From: Chitinophagaceae bacterium
Lineage (GTDB): Bacteria; Bacteroidota; Bacteroidia; Chitinophagales; Chitinophagaceae
Length of the DNA stretch: 64,000 nucleotides
NCBI GenBank assembly: GCA_947371755.1
Contig: CANBQT010000002.1
Location: forward strand, 1 to 64,000
Direction of reading: 5' to 3'
The position numbers and the translations under genes are program-made. Under the pieces are notes generated by a model that had not been told where the DNA came from, ran no database searches, and saw nothing but the letters and a program-made list of their open reading frames with translations. Within the stretch, counting starts at the first letter, position 1; each line of letters opens with the position of its first letter. Positions 54,981 through 63,172 of this stretch are shown piece after piece.

Positions 54981-55738
54981 TTGCATCAGTATTCTTTGTA
55001 CTGATTGGGATATTTTTAATGATATTAGTTTTCTTCTTTTTACGCAGACAGCGTAAAAACAAGATGGAGAAAGAGGATATGCGTAACCGCTTTGAACAGA
55101 CTTTACTCAATACGCAGCTCGAGATACAAGAGCATACTTTCAATTATATCAGCCAGGAGATTCATGATAATATTGGACAGATTCTAAGTCTGGTTCGTAT
55201 TAACTTGAATGTACTTTCAGAAAAATTTGGGGAAGACCATTTCGACACAACTGACGAATTGTTGGGAAAAGCTATCAAAGACCTAAGGAACCTTAGTCAT
55301 AATTTAAATAGTAACCGCTTAAATGAAATCGGTATTGTTGAAGGGCTCCGGTCTTTGATTCTCCAGCTTGATAAAACCGAGAAATACACAACAGAATTTA
55401 ATGCTCCTGAAAATGCTTTATCTTTCATGCATAACGACCACTGTTTAATCCTCTATAGAATGGTGCAGGAAGTAATTCATAATATTCTCAAACATGCTAA
55501 TGCTTCACATATTAACCTTGATATCAAGGCAAAGGGAAATAATGCTTATTTTGTAACAATTACAGATAATGGCAAGGGATTTGATATGAATACTTTACAG
55601 GGTCAAAATACTGGAATCGGACTTCAAAATATCTTTTCCAGGGCAAAATTGATCAATGCCACTGTAAGAGTAAATAGTAAGGAAGGTGAAGGAACTTCCA
55701 TTATTTTTGAGATAACCAATCAAAAGATCATTAAATGA
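54941..55738 (+). CDS. HisKA_3-type sensor histidine kinase
   Basis: A 265-residue kinase of the NarX/LiaS/DesK type. It has one N-terminal membrane helix (about 10-34), no external sensor domain, a coiled dimerisation stretch, the H-box SQEIHDNIGQILSLVRINL (His75), and a HATPase_c domain with DNGKGFDMNT and NTGIGLQNIFSRA. It should autophosphorylate and pass the phosphate to the LuxR-type regulator whose gene overlaps its stop by 4 nt (ATGA). The start lies inside the 7-TM gene. The input signal probably comes through that protein. Confidence 0.95.
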   Translation: MPKQQEDFLITVVVASVFFVLIGIFLMILVFFFLRRQRKNKMEKEDMRNRFEQTLLNTQLEIQEHTFNYISQEIHDNIGQILSLVRINLNVLSEKFGEDHFDTTDELLGKAIKDLRNLSHNLNSNRLNEIGIVEGLRSLILQLDKTEKYTTEFNAPENALSFMHNDHCLILYRMVQEVIHNILKHANASHINLDIKAKGNNAYFVTITDNGKGFDMNTLQGQNTGIGLQNIFSRAKLINATVRVNSKEGEGTSIIFEITNQKIIK

Positions 55739-56388
55739 CCACGACGATAGCATTAGTTGACGATCACGAACTACTAAGATCAGGCCTAGCTGCCATTGTT
55801 AACTCTATTGAGGGATATCGAGTAGTATTGGAAGCTGATAATGGTCAGGTACTGATTCAAAATCTGAAAAACAAACCAGCTCCAGATATTATTCTACTGG
55901 ATATCACCATGCCCGTGATGGACGGATATGAAACAGCTTCCTGGGTTAAAGCCAATCTTCCTGATACAAAAGTACTAGTATTAAGTATGCTCGAAAACGA
56001 CGGTGCAATCATTCGTATGCTTAAACATGGCGCAAGAGGTTATATCCTAAAAGATAGCAATCCCAAAATATTCAAGAAAGCCTTAAACAGTATACGAGAT
56101 TCGGGTTACTTCATCAATGAACTTGTGAGTAATAAATTGATGCACTATATCAACCAGGAAGATTCACTGGATGCACAGGTGATGCCTATACAAACCTTAT
56201 CTGAAAATGAATTAACGTTTTTAAAATGGATTTGTACGGATAAAACTTACAAAGAAATCGCTGATGAAATGAATTTGAGTCCGCGTACCATTGATACATA
56301 CAGAGACAATCTTTTCAAAAAACTGCAAATCAAAACCAGAACCGGATTGGCCATTTTTGCTATCAAGAATGGCATTATTGATATTTAA
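55735..56388 (+). CDS. NarL/FixJ-type response regulator
   Basis: A 217-residue two-domain regulator. The receiver domain has the acidic pair DD (9-10), phospho-acceptor Asp56 in IILLDITMP and the Lys in ILKDSNP. The C-terminal LuxR helix-turn-helix reads LSENELTFLKWICTDKTYKEIADEMNLSPRTIDTYRDNLFKKL. It is the cognate partner of the HisKA_3 kinase (4-nt overlap). Targets are unknown; the lipoprotein gene with its hairpin leader is a plausible one. Its stop codon overlaps the stop of the convergent REC gene. Confidence 0.96.
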   Translation: MTTTIALVDDHELLRSGLAAIVNSIEGYRVVLEADNGQVLIQNLKNKPAPDIILLDITMPVMDGYETASWVKANLPDTKVLVLSMLENDGAIIRMLKHGARGYILKDSNPKIFKKALNSIRDSGYFINELVSNKLMHYINQEDSLDAQVMPIQTLSENELTFLKWICTDKTYKEIADEMNLSPRTIDTYRDNLFKKLQIKTRTGLAIFAIKNGIIDI

Positions 56389-57194
56389 AGTAATAAACTT
56401 TCTACAATCTCAAAAGATAAAGGCTTACACATATATTGAATCACACTCTTATAAGTCAATGCTTTTACCCTTTCGCTTGGTACAATAGAAGATGATAAAA
56501 CAATTACATTTGACTGGACCGCAAATTCATCATAGGATTTCATAAAATCCCAGCCATTTCTTCCTGGAAAATTGATATCCAAAAATATTAGCAGGTCGCC
56601 TCTTTCATCATTGATTTTTAACCATTCCAAAGCCTCATCTACAGTAATAAATACTAGAATTCTAACCTCTGGTTTTACATTTTTAATAATCTGTTCATTT
56701 AGAATATTTGTCAGATTATCATCATCCACTAAAACAATTGTTGAAATTTTATTAGAACTCATCAAAAATTCCTTCCCTTTTAACGAATCCTGAATCGTAT
56801 GAACCTTACACATCAATTGAACAGGGGTTCCAAAGGCTTTATTGAATAAAGACATTTCAATCTGATAATGACAAAAAATGTCTTCCTCATTTTTAATATG
56901 CAAATCCCTTACGACTAATTCTTTAAAATCCAGAACCTGAACCTTTTCTGTTAATTGCATCAAGGCAGGAAGGTCCTTAGGACTTAGTTTTGCTTTAATT
57001 GCTTCAAAAAAGTTAGCTGTAGATAAAATCGTACCCCAGTTTGAATGAGGATTAAAAGCATTATTATGGAAAATAATATTGAAAGTGTTTAATTCGAAAA
57101 CAAAGATCAAATCTTCTAAATTACCTACCAGCTTATCAAGGAAAATTTGCTTTTCTTCAATGCTGTAATCGTATAAAAAGAATTGCGTTTGCAT
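56385..57194 (-). CDS. Orphan PAS-like/receiver protein, paralogue of the 52.4 kb protein
   Basis: A 269-residue cytosolic protein. The N-terminal 135 residues (FLYDYSIEEKQIFLDKLVGNLEDLIFVFELNT) match the start of the 350-residue protein at 52428-53480 and look like a divergent PAS domain. The receiver domain starts at about residue 150 (STIVLVDDDNLTNILN) with Asp206 in LLIFLDINFPGRNGW. Relative to its paralogue it lacks the roughly 90-residue DHp-like part, so the PAS joins REC directly. There is no output domain and no kinase domain. It is tail to tail with the LuxR-type regulator. It could act as a phosphate sink or a single-domain interaction partner. Confidence 0.85.
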   Translation of the reverse strand: MQTQFFLYDYSIEEKQIFLDKLVGNLEDLIFVFELNTFNIIFHNNAFNPHSNWGTILSTANFFEAIKAKLSPKDLPALMQLTEKVQVLDFKELVVRDLHIKNEEDIFCHYQIEMSLFNKAFGTPVQLMCKVHTIQDSLKGKEFLMSSNKISTIVLVDDDNLTNILNEQIIKNVKPEVRILVFITVDEALEWLKINDERGDLLIFLDINFPGRNGWDFMKSYDEFAVQSNVIVLSSSIVPSERVKALTYKSVIQYMCKPLSFEIVESLLL

Positions 57195-57246
57195 GGTATT
57201 ACACTTCGTTTATTTTAAACACTATTTTTTAAATAAGGTTCAAATT

Positions 57247-57276
57247 GAAAAATCCCCTCCTAGAAAGGAAGGGATT
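57247..57276 (-). terminator. Possible minus-strand terminator
   Basis: AATCCCCTCC (57251-57260) and GGAAGGGATT (57267-57276) pair apart from one position. On the minus strand the stem is followed by a short T-run (complement of 57247-57252). No annotated gene ends here on that strand except the small frame at 57328-57522. Confidence 0.5.
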
Positions 57277-57327
57277 ATAAATATGATGGAGAGCACCCCT
57301 AATTGCTACACCATCAATTTACTGGCT

Positions 57328-57522
57328 TTAGACTCGAAAAGTTAATTGGTTAGCTTCCCAGTAACTATAACTATGTAGAATACGAGTCGTAGATCCAGTA
57401 AAATTTTCATATAATGTATCATTGTTATTTTTTAATGATTTGGCATACTTAGAGCCTGTTTTAAGGAAAAATTTGAAAAAAGGGGGATGAAAAGATCTTT
57501 TAAACCTACTATTTTGATTCAT
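57328..57522 (-). CDS. Possible small protein (64 residues), uncertain
   Basis: A 64-residue frame rich in Lys, Phe, Ser and Asn (start MNQNSRFKRSFHPPFFKFF) in the 493-bp gap between the orphan REC gene and the PorZ-like gene. It has no recognised domain and no clear ribosome site. Its only support is the terminator-like hairpin 52 nt downstream on the same strand. A non-coding RNA with that terminator is as likely. The remaining gap (57523-57687) holds the promoter side of the PorZ-like gene with a TAACTTTA box at 57676-57683. Confidence 0.25.
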   Translation of the reverse strand: MNQNSRFKRSFHPPFFKFFLKTGSKYAKSLKNNNDTLYENFTGSTTRILHSYSYWEANQLTFRV

Positions 57523-57687
57523 ACGGGTTTATAAAGTTGTACAACTAAAACAGTGTCTAATTATATCCTATCACACGTCAAAAATCAAACATTAAATAGC
57601 TTTAATATGTAGCATTAAACTTAAATCTCTTGTAGGTGTATTGCTACAAAAACAACTAGAATTGCCGTATTCTCTTAACTTTAGACC

Positions 57688-60045
57688 ATGCAATACCTGC
57701 AGCTATACTTGTGTAATTCCTTCACAGGATTATACGTACTTGACAGATTTAAAAGAATTTCACTTATTCTTTTAGGCATTTGTATATATAATCTTCTATT
57801 AGCGCAGAATCACATTGAACCAATAGGTAACTGGCGCGAACATTTACCCTTTCAACACTGTAAACAAGTAGTTGATGGAGATAAAGTGTATGCCGCTACA
57901 GATGAAGCAGTTTTTTCTGTGGCTTCTAATCAAATGAGCAGATATACAAAAATTACGGGCTTAAATGATATGGGTATTGCAGACATTGCCTGGGATGCAA
58001 CAACCTCACAATTAGTAATAGCTTATACAAATAGCAATATTGATCTTATTAAAGGATCTATTGTAAAAAATTTAGGCGACATCAAAAGGTCATCTATCAC
58101 CGCTAATAAAATTATTAATCAAATATTTTGTTTTAATGGTATTGCCTATTTGAGTGCTGGGCTTGGTGTAATTGTTGCTGATTTGAATAAATACGAAATA
58201 AAAGACACCTGGTATGTAGGAAACAATGGTAGTCAGGTTAAGGTGTATGCCTTCAATAAAGACGCACAGTTTTTTTATGCTGCCACAGAAGATGGATTAA
58301 AAAAAGCTGATCTCCACTCAACAGATTTTTCCAATCCAAATATTTGGGAAAATATCAGTGGTATTAATGGCTTAAGTAACGGAATTATCAATAATATAGT
58401 TCCAATCAATAATAAAATGGTGGCATTAAAAAATGATAGCCTTTTTATTCAAAATAATTCTTTTTGGACGCTACTGTATGCCGATACAAATTGGCCGATT
58501 ATTTCCATCAAAAGTAATGGATCAGAACTATCGGTAACACAAAGAAAAAATGATGGAAGCTCCCGCGTTTTAATAATTGACGACAAAGGGAATTCAGTTC
58601 AACTATTTTCAAAAGCTGGAATCATTTCATTTCCAAAAAACTCGATAAAAATCGGAACAGAGGTATGGGTTGCCGATTTTTTTGGCGGACTCATTAATTG
58701 CACTGCTAATTACGAACAATACATTCCTAATGGCCCCTTGGGCAAATCAAGTGGCGAAATGATTTTTCAAAACAGTCAACTAACTGTTGCAGCTGGTGCA
58801 GTGAATGATGCCTGGAACTATCAATATAACAGAGATGGCATTTTTAATTATACGAATGATACCTGGACCTATCAAGGATACTTTAATCGCCCCCAATTAG
58901 ATTCTGTTCTGGATTTTATTTGCCTGGCATCAGACCCTACTGATACCAGCATTTGGGCAGGAAGTTATGGCGGTGGACTCATAAACTTCCATCAGAACAA
59001 TATTTCTATTTACAAACAAAAAAACTCAACACTTCAGGCTGCCATAGGCGACGCTTCCAGTTATAGGGTGAGTGGTTTAGCATTCGATCAAAATAAAAAT
59101 CTCTGGATTAGCAATTACGGTGCAACTAAAAATCTTCAGGTTAGGAAAAATGATGGGAAATGGAATTCATTTCAAGTTCCGTTCAATTTAAACGAAAACG
59201 CTTTAAGTCAAATGATAGTTGATGATGCCAATCAGCTCTTCATCATCAGTCCGAAAGGTAATGGTTTGATATGCTATAACCCTGGAAATAATATTGATGC
59301 AGTGAATGATGATAAGTGGAAAAATTATCTTTCAGGAACAGGTATGGGAAATCTTCCCAGTAATAATGTGTTCGCTATTGCTAAAGATAAAAATGGTTTC
59401 ATTTGGGTAGGTACTGATAAAGGAATTGGAGTAATTCAATGTACCTCTGAAATATTTAATGGTTCAGGCTGCGACGCCATTTTACCAATTGTGCAACAAG
59501 ATCGATTTGCAGGTTATTTATTTCATGATGAAACAGTTCAATGTATTGCTGTTGATGGGGCTAACAGAAAATGGGTAGGAACAAAAAATGGACTTTGGTT
59601 GATCTCTGCTGAAGGAGATAAAATTATCTATCAATTCAATACCGATAATAGTCCGCTACTTAGTAACGATGTAAAGAAAATTGCTATCGATCCAATCACG
59701 GGCGAAGTATTCATCGCCACAATTAAAGGAATTTGTAGTTTTAGAAGTACCGCAACAGAGGGCTCAGAGACTAATCAAACAGTACTTGTATTTCCAAACC
59801 CTGTTCCTCCAGGATACAATGGCAGCATTGGTATCAGAGGAATCGTAAACAATGGATTGGTAAAGATCGCTGAATTAAATGGCACTTTAGTATACCAAAC
59901 CAGAGCATTGGGCGGACAGGCCATCTGGGATGGTAAAAATTATAAAGGCCAAAAAGTAGCCAGCGGCGTCTATCTTGTTTTAATTAGAGACGATACAGGA
60001 AAAGAAAAAATGGTTACCAAAATCGTGATCATTTCAGGCCGCTAA
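57688..60045 (+). CDS. porZ: PorZ-like type IX secretion protein with two propellers and CTD
   Basis: A 785-residue exported protein. A long N-terminal stretch ends in a signal peptide (near LLLAQN, about residue 40). Then come WREHLPFQHCKQVVDGDKVYAATDEAV and many short propeller blades with Asp-x-x-x-x-Trp-x-(A/G)-(T/S) endings, including YxWVGTDKGI-type motifs. The last 80 residues form the type IX sorting domain (VFPNPVPPGYNGSIGIRG to KMVTKIVIISGR). PorZ is part of the surface complex that attaches secreted cargo to A-LPS. The match to PorZ is by architecture and the N-terminal motif; another propeller protein secreted by T9SS is the alternative. Confidence 0.78.
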   Translation: MQYLQLYLCNSFTGLYVLDRFKRISLILLGICIYNLLLAQNHIEPIGNWREHLPFQHCKQVVDGDKVYAATDEAVFSVASNQMSRYTKITGLNDMGIADIAWDATTSQLVIAYTNSNIDLIKGSIVKNLGDIKRSSITANKIINQIFCFNGIAYLSAGLGVIVADLNKYEIKDTWYVGNNGSQVKVYAFNKDAQFFYAATEDGLKKADLHSTDFSNPNIWENISGINGLSNGIINNIVPINNKMVALKNDSLFIQNNSFWTLLYADTNWPIISIKSNGSELSVTQRKNDGSSRVLIIDDKGNSVQLFSKAGIISFPKNSIKIGTEVWVADFFGGLINCTANYEQYIPNGPLGKSSGEMIFQNSQLTVAAGAVNDAWNYQYNRDGIFNYTNDTWTYQGYFNRPQLDSVLDFICLASDPTDTSIWAGSYGGGLINFHQNNISIYKQKNSTLQAAIGDASSYRVSGLAFDQNKNLWISNYGATKNLQVRKNDGKWNSFQVPFNLNENALSQMIVDDANQLFIISPKGNGLICYNPGNNIDAVNDDKWKNYLSGTGMGNLPSNNVFAIAKDKNGFIWVGTDKGIGVIQCTSEIFNGSGCDAILPIVQQDRFAGYLFHDETVQCIAVDGANRKWVGTKNGLWLISAEGDKIIYQFNTDNSPLLSNDVKKIAIDPITGEVFIATIKGICSFRSTATEGSETNQTVLVFPNPVPPGYNGSIGIRGIVNNGLVKIAELNGTLVYQTRALGGQAIWDGKNYKGQKVASGVYLVLIRDDTGKEKMVTKIVIISGR

Positions 60046-62469
60046 TTAGTCCTTGTCCATTTTAATTTCCTTGAAGAATGCGGCTCTCTTGGGTGCAGGG
60101 AATGCTTCCTGATCTCCTTTTAAACCATGCCATAAAACGATATTGAATTCTAAATCAGGAACAGCATCCTCTTTAGCAAAATCAAATTTTTCAGAGCGTC
60201 TTTGCCATTCATTCATTGCCATGTTTTTTTCTCCAAGATCTATTCGACTATTTCTCGCAGTAAAACCAATTGCATTCGAGGTTGATGCAAATACTCTCCA
60301 CAAAGGAGTTGCCGCTGCATCATATTGACTCATCGGTGGAATACCCAGTATCAATTCAATGGTTCGCAAAATAGAAGAAGTAGAATACATGGTATGATCT
60401 ACAATACCTCTTTTTACAAATCCTCCAGCCACATAGGCTGGACTTCTGTGTGCATCCACGTGATCAGCACCATTTTGTGCATCATCCTCTACAATAAAAA
60501 TGGCAGTTTCATTCCAAATCGGACTCTTACTCAAATATTCAATAAACATGCCCACTGCTAAATCATTATCAGCCACGTGTGCATAAGGTGTTGGTCTTCC
60601 TTTTTTCAAACCCTCTGTATGATCATTTCCAAAACGAACTGTATTGAAATTAGGTACAGATCCTGCCGCTAGTAAAGAATCAAATTCCCGTTTCCACTGT
60701 CCAAACCTGGTTGTATCTTTTACCATACCAGTAAAGCCAGTAAAATAAGGACAAAGATGATCTTTCAAAGAAGGAATATTCGGTTTAAAATTATCTGCAA
60801 ATTCACCATAGGTTCGATAACTAACCCCTGCTTTTTTGCAATGATCCCAGATGAAGCCTCCCTTATTATTAGCCACCCCTCTATTTCCTTCGGCATCATA
60901 ACTACCACCCCTACCTCCATAACTACTCACCCAATTTTTTTCCAGAAAGTCTGTGGCATAAGCTCCAGTTGTCCAATTATGTCCATCTGCACTTACTTCC
61001 CCATCTACATAAAAGTTATCAAGTAAAACAAACTCATTTGCTAATGCATGTTGATTGGGAGTAACATTTTCACCAAATAGAACTAAGCGTGGTTCACCAT
61101 TTCCTTTTTTAATATCTCCTAGTACCTGATCATAGGTTCTATTCTCTTTGATTACATAAAAAACATATTTAACCGGACTTTTATCGCCAACTTTTCTAGG
61201 GATGGGATTTCCTTTCTCACCTTCAGCAATTGTTTCCTGTTCTTTTTTGTAAGGAGTATTTAAATATACTTGTTTGGAAAAAATGGCCATTTGAGAAGGA
61301 GATGGTTCTTCGAAAATGCTCATTGTTCCTTTAAACAATCCAGCTATATATTGCACATCTTTTGGCCTCGTTAAATCCCCTTGCTGATAATTTACCTGCT
61401 GTTTGTTCGCAAATGGATTTGGTCCATAAGGATTTGCCATTGATGAAAAGCCTTTCCCGTTAGCTACAAATATTTTCTTACCAATTGCTTTTACATTTGT
61501 TGGATACCAACCTACAGGAATAAACCCTTTACTTTTACTAGCCCCAGGTTTACTTACATCAAACACAGCTAAGCAGTTATTATCTGCATTTGCGATATAT
61601 AAAGTTTTTTCATCCTCACTCAAAGCAAGCCCATTAGTTGTAGAGCCGTTGGGTGCATCCGGAAATAATGCAGCATTCAGAACCTCTATTACTTTTCGTT
61701 TCGCTGCATCTATAATGGATACAGTGTTATCATTTGAGTTGGCAACAAAAATCCAATTACCTTTTTTATTCAGAACTACATCATTGGGATTATCACCAAC
61801 TGCTATCTGTTCAACCACATTTTTCTTTTCTGTATCGAATACTATTAGTTTATCACATCCCCAACAACTAATATACAACTCCTTTTTATTTGGAGATAAT
61901 ACACATGTAAATGCTTCAGCACCTAAGCTATAGGGAATAGCTATCTTAGTTGTTAGATCAACTACATACAAGGAATGATCATCTCTCGTTACAACATACA
62001 TGATATTTCTCTCATCATCCAAAGCAATTCCTGCAGGTGCTATTTTATTGGGCCATTTTTTTCCTAGTACAATACTATCTTCTAGCTTTAATTTCTTTTC
62101 ATGAATACTGTATTTTAAGATCCAGTTATCATGACCACCAGCAGCATAAAGGAACTTTTCATCCGCACTAAAAGCTAACCCATACCAACTTTTAGCAATC
62201 GTTACCGAGTCCAAAATTTTCTCAGTAACAGGATCTATTAATTCGATACTCTGAACACTTTGACCATTATTGGTAACAGCCAATAACTTTTTTGATTTAC
62301 TTACTGCCATATTAAGTGGCAAATCGCCCAATGGCAAACTTCTTCCAACAGGAGACAAACTCCAGCCATTTGGAAGGGTTCTTCTTGAAGCTGCTAAATC
62401 ATCGGATTTCTGAGCAGCAATAAACTGTGCAGCAAATAAAGTAGTAACAATAATTAAAAGCTTCTTCAT
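60046..62469 (-). CDS. YncE-like beta-propeller/phosphoesterase fusion protein
   Basis: An 807-residue exported protein (signal peptide to about residue 19). Residues about 35-345 form a YVTN/YncE seven-blade propeller (for example KLLAVTNNGQSVQSIELIDP and GNWIFVANSNDNTVSIIDA). Residues about 430-790 form a phosphoesterase/alkaline-phosphatase-superfamily domain with VFYVIKENRTYDQVLGD, DNFYVDGEVSADGHNW and IFIVEDDAQNGADHVDAHRSPA, which supply metal-binding Asp, Glu and His residues as in acid phosphatases and phospholipase C. The substrate is unknown. It ends against the PorZ-like gene with no spacer. Confidence 0.9.
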   Translation of the reverse strand: MKKLLIIVTTLFAAQFIAAQKSDDLAASRRTLPNGWSLSPVGRSLPLGDLPLNMAVSKSKKLLAVTNNGQSVQSIELIDPVTEKILDSVTIAKSWYGLAFSADEKFLYAAGGHDNWILKYSIHEKKLKLEDSIVLGKKWPNKIAPAGIALDDERNIMYVVTRDDHSLYVVDLTTKIAIPYSLGAEAFTCVLSPNKKELYISCWGCDKLIVFDTEKKNVVEQIAVGDNPNDVVLNKKGNWIFVANSNDNTVSIIDAAKRKVIEVLNAALFPDAPNGSTTNGLALSEDEKTLYIANADNNCLAVFDVSKPGASKSKGFIPVGWYPTNVKAIGKKIFVANGKGFSSMANPYGPNPFANKQQVNYQQGDLTRPKDVQYIAGLFKGTMSIFEEPSPSQMAIFSKQVYLNTPYKKEQETIAEGEKGNPIPRKVGDKSPVKYVFYVIKENRTYDQVLGDIKKGNGEPRLVLFGENVTPNQHALANEFVLLDNFYVDGEVSADGHNWTTGAYATDFLEKNWVSSYGGRGGSYDAEGNRGVANNKGGFIWDHCKKAGVSYRTYGEFADNFKPNIPSLKDHLCPYFTGFTGMVKDTTRFGQWKREFDSLLAAGSVPNFNTVRFGNDHTEGLKKGRPTPYAHVADNDLAVGMFIEYLSKSPIWNETAIFIVEDDAQNGADHVDAHRSPAYVAGGFVKRGIVDHTMYSTSSILRTIELILGIPPMSQYDAAATPLWRVFASTSNAIGFTARNSRIDLGEKNMAMNEWQRRSEKFDFAKEDAVPDLEFNIVLWHGLKGDQEAFPAPKRAAFFKEIKMDKD

Positions 62470-62514
62470 AAAGAAAAATTATAAAGCAAATAAAATCAAT
62501 AGGTTCTTATAAAA

Positions 62515-63120
62515 TTAGGGTTGCTGTTTTTTAAATTCAAATGACCTTAGCACTTTAAATTTAAAACCTTCCTGTTCTGTTGGAACTACGCGATATTGAA
62601 TTTGTCTTATCATTCCATTCGGTGCAAACGCAACACTATCTACCTTTTGATAAACGGGAAAACGGCGCATCACATTCCCTTCTACCAAACTATATTCATC
62701 GTGACCTTTATATCCAATAGAAAGCTTCATGTCGTCCATGATATCTGGAAAAATAATTGGACGAATTCCCTGGTTTTTATCGGAATAAATCCCAAATACT
62801 TTCCCGTAACCATTTACATCGCTACTGTACACATACATAATCAGATCGGGAAAACCATCGTTATTGAGGTCGTCTGATTCTGTAGATAAAATTCTACCTT
62901 TTATTTCAATCGTTATTTCTCTAGAACCAGCTTCAAAACCAATAGGCGTAATACTAAGATTATTTTTTTCGGGACTCTTGTTTGTACAAAAAACCCGATA
63001 CCCAGCCTTACCCACTTTCATAGTGGTGTCAATTCTTCTATACTGTGCATTAAGCACATTTATTGCAATAAGAATACATCCAAATGCCAATAAAAATCTT
63101 TTAAACAACATATTTCTCAT
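62515..63120 (-). CDS. PliI-family inhibitor of I-type lysozyme (predicted)
   Basis: A 201-residue exported protein (signal peptide to about residue 26). It carries DLNNDGFPDLIMYVYSSD (84-101), GYKGHDEYSLVEGNVMRRFPVY (136-157 in two parts) and the strand RQIQYRV. From memory this combination is the pattern of PliI-type inhibitors, which block invertebrate I-type lysozyme. Ca-like DxNxDG loops also occur in FG-GAP proteins, the main alternative. It lies 45 nt upstream of the phosphoesterase gene on the same strand. The activity is untested here. Confidence 0.7.
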   Translation of the reverse strand: MRNMLFKRFLLAFGCILIAINVLNAQYRRIDTTMKVGKAGYRVFCTNKSPEKNNLSITPIGFEAGSREITIEIKGRILSTESDDLNNDGFPDLIMYVYSSDVNGYGKVFGIYSDKNQGIRPIIFPDIMDDMKLSIGYKGHDEYSLVEGNVMRRFPVYQKVDSVAFAPNGMIRQIQYRVVPTEQEGFKFKVLRSFEFKKQQP

Positions 63121-63172
63121 TTTTTAAACGGCCATCAAGTTAGCTTTTTTTTAAAAGAAGTGTAAAACCTTC

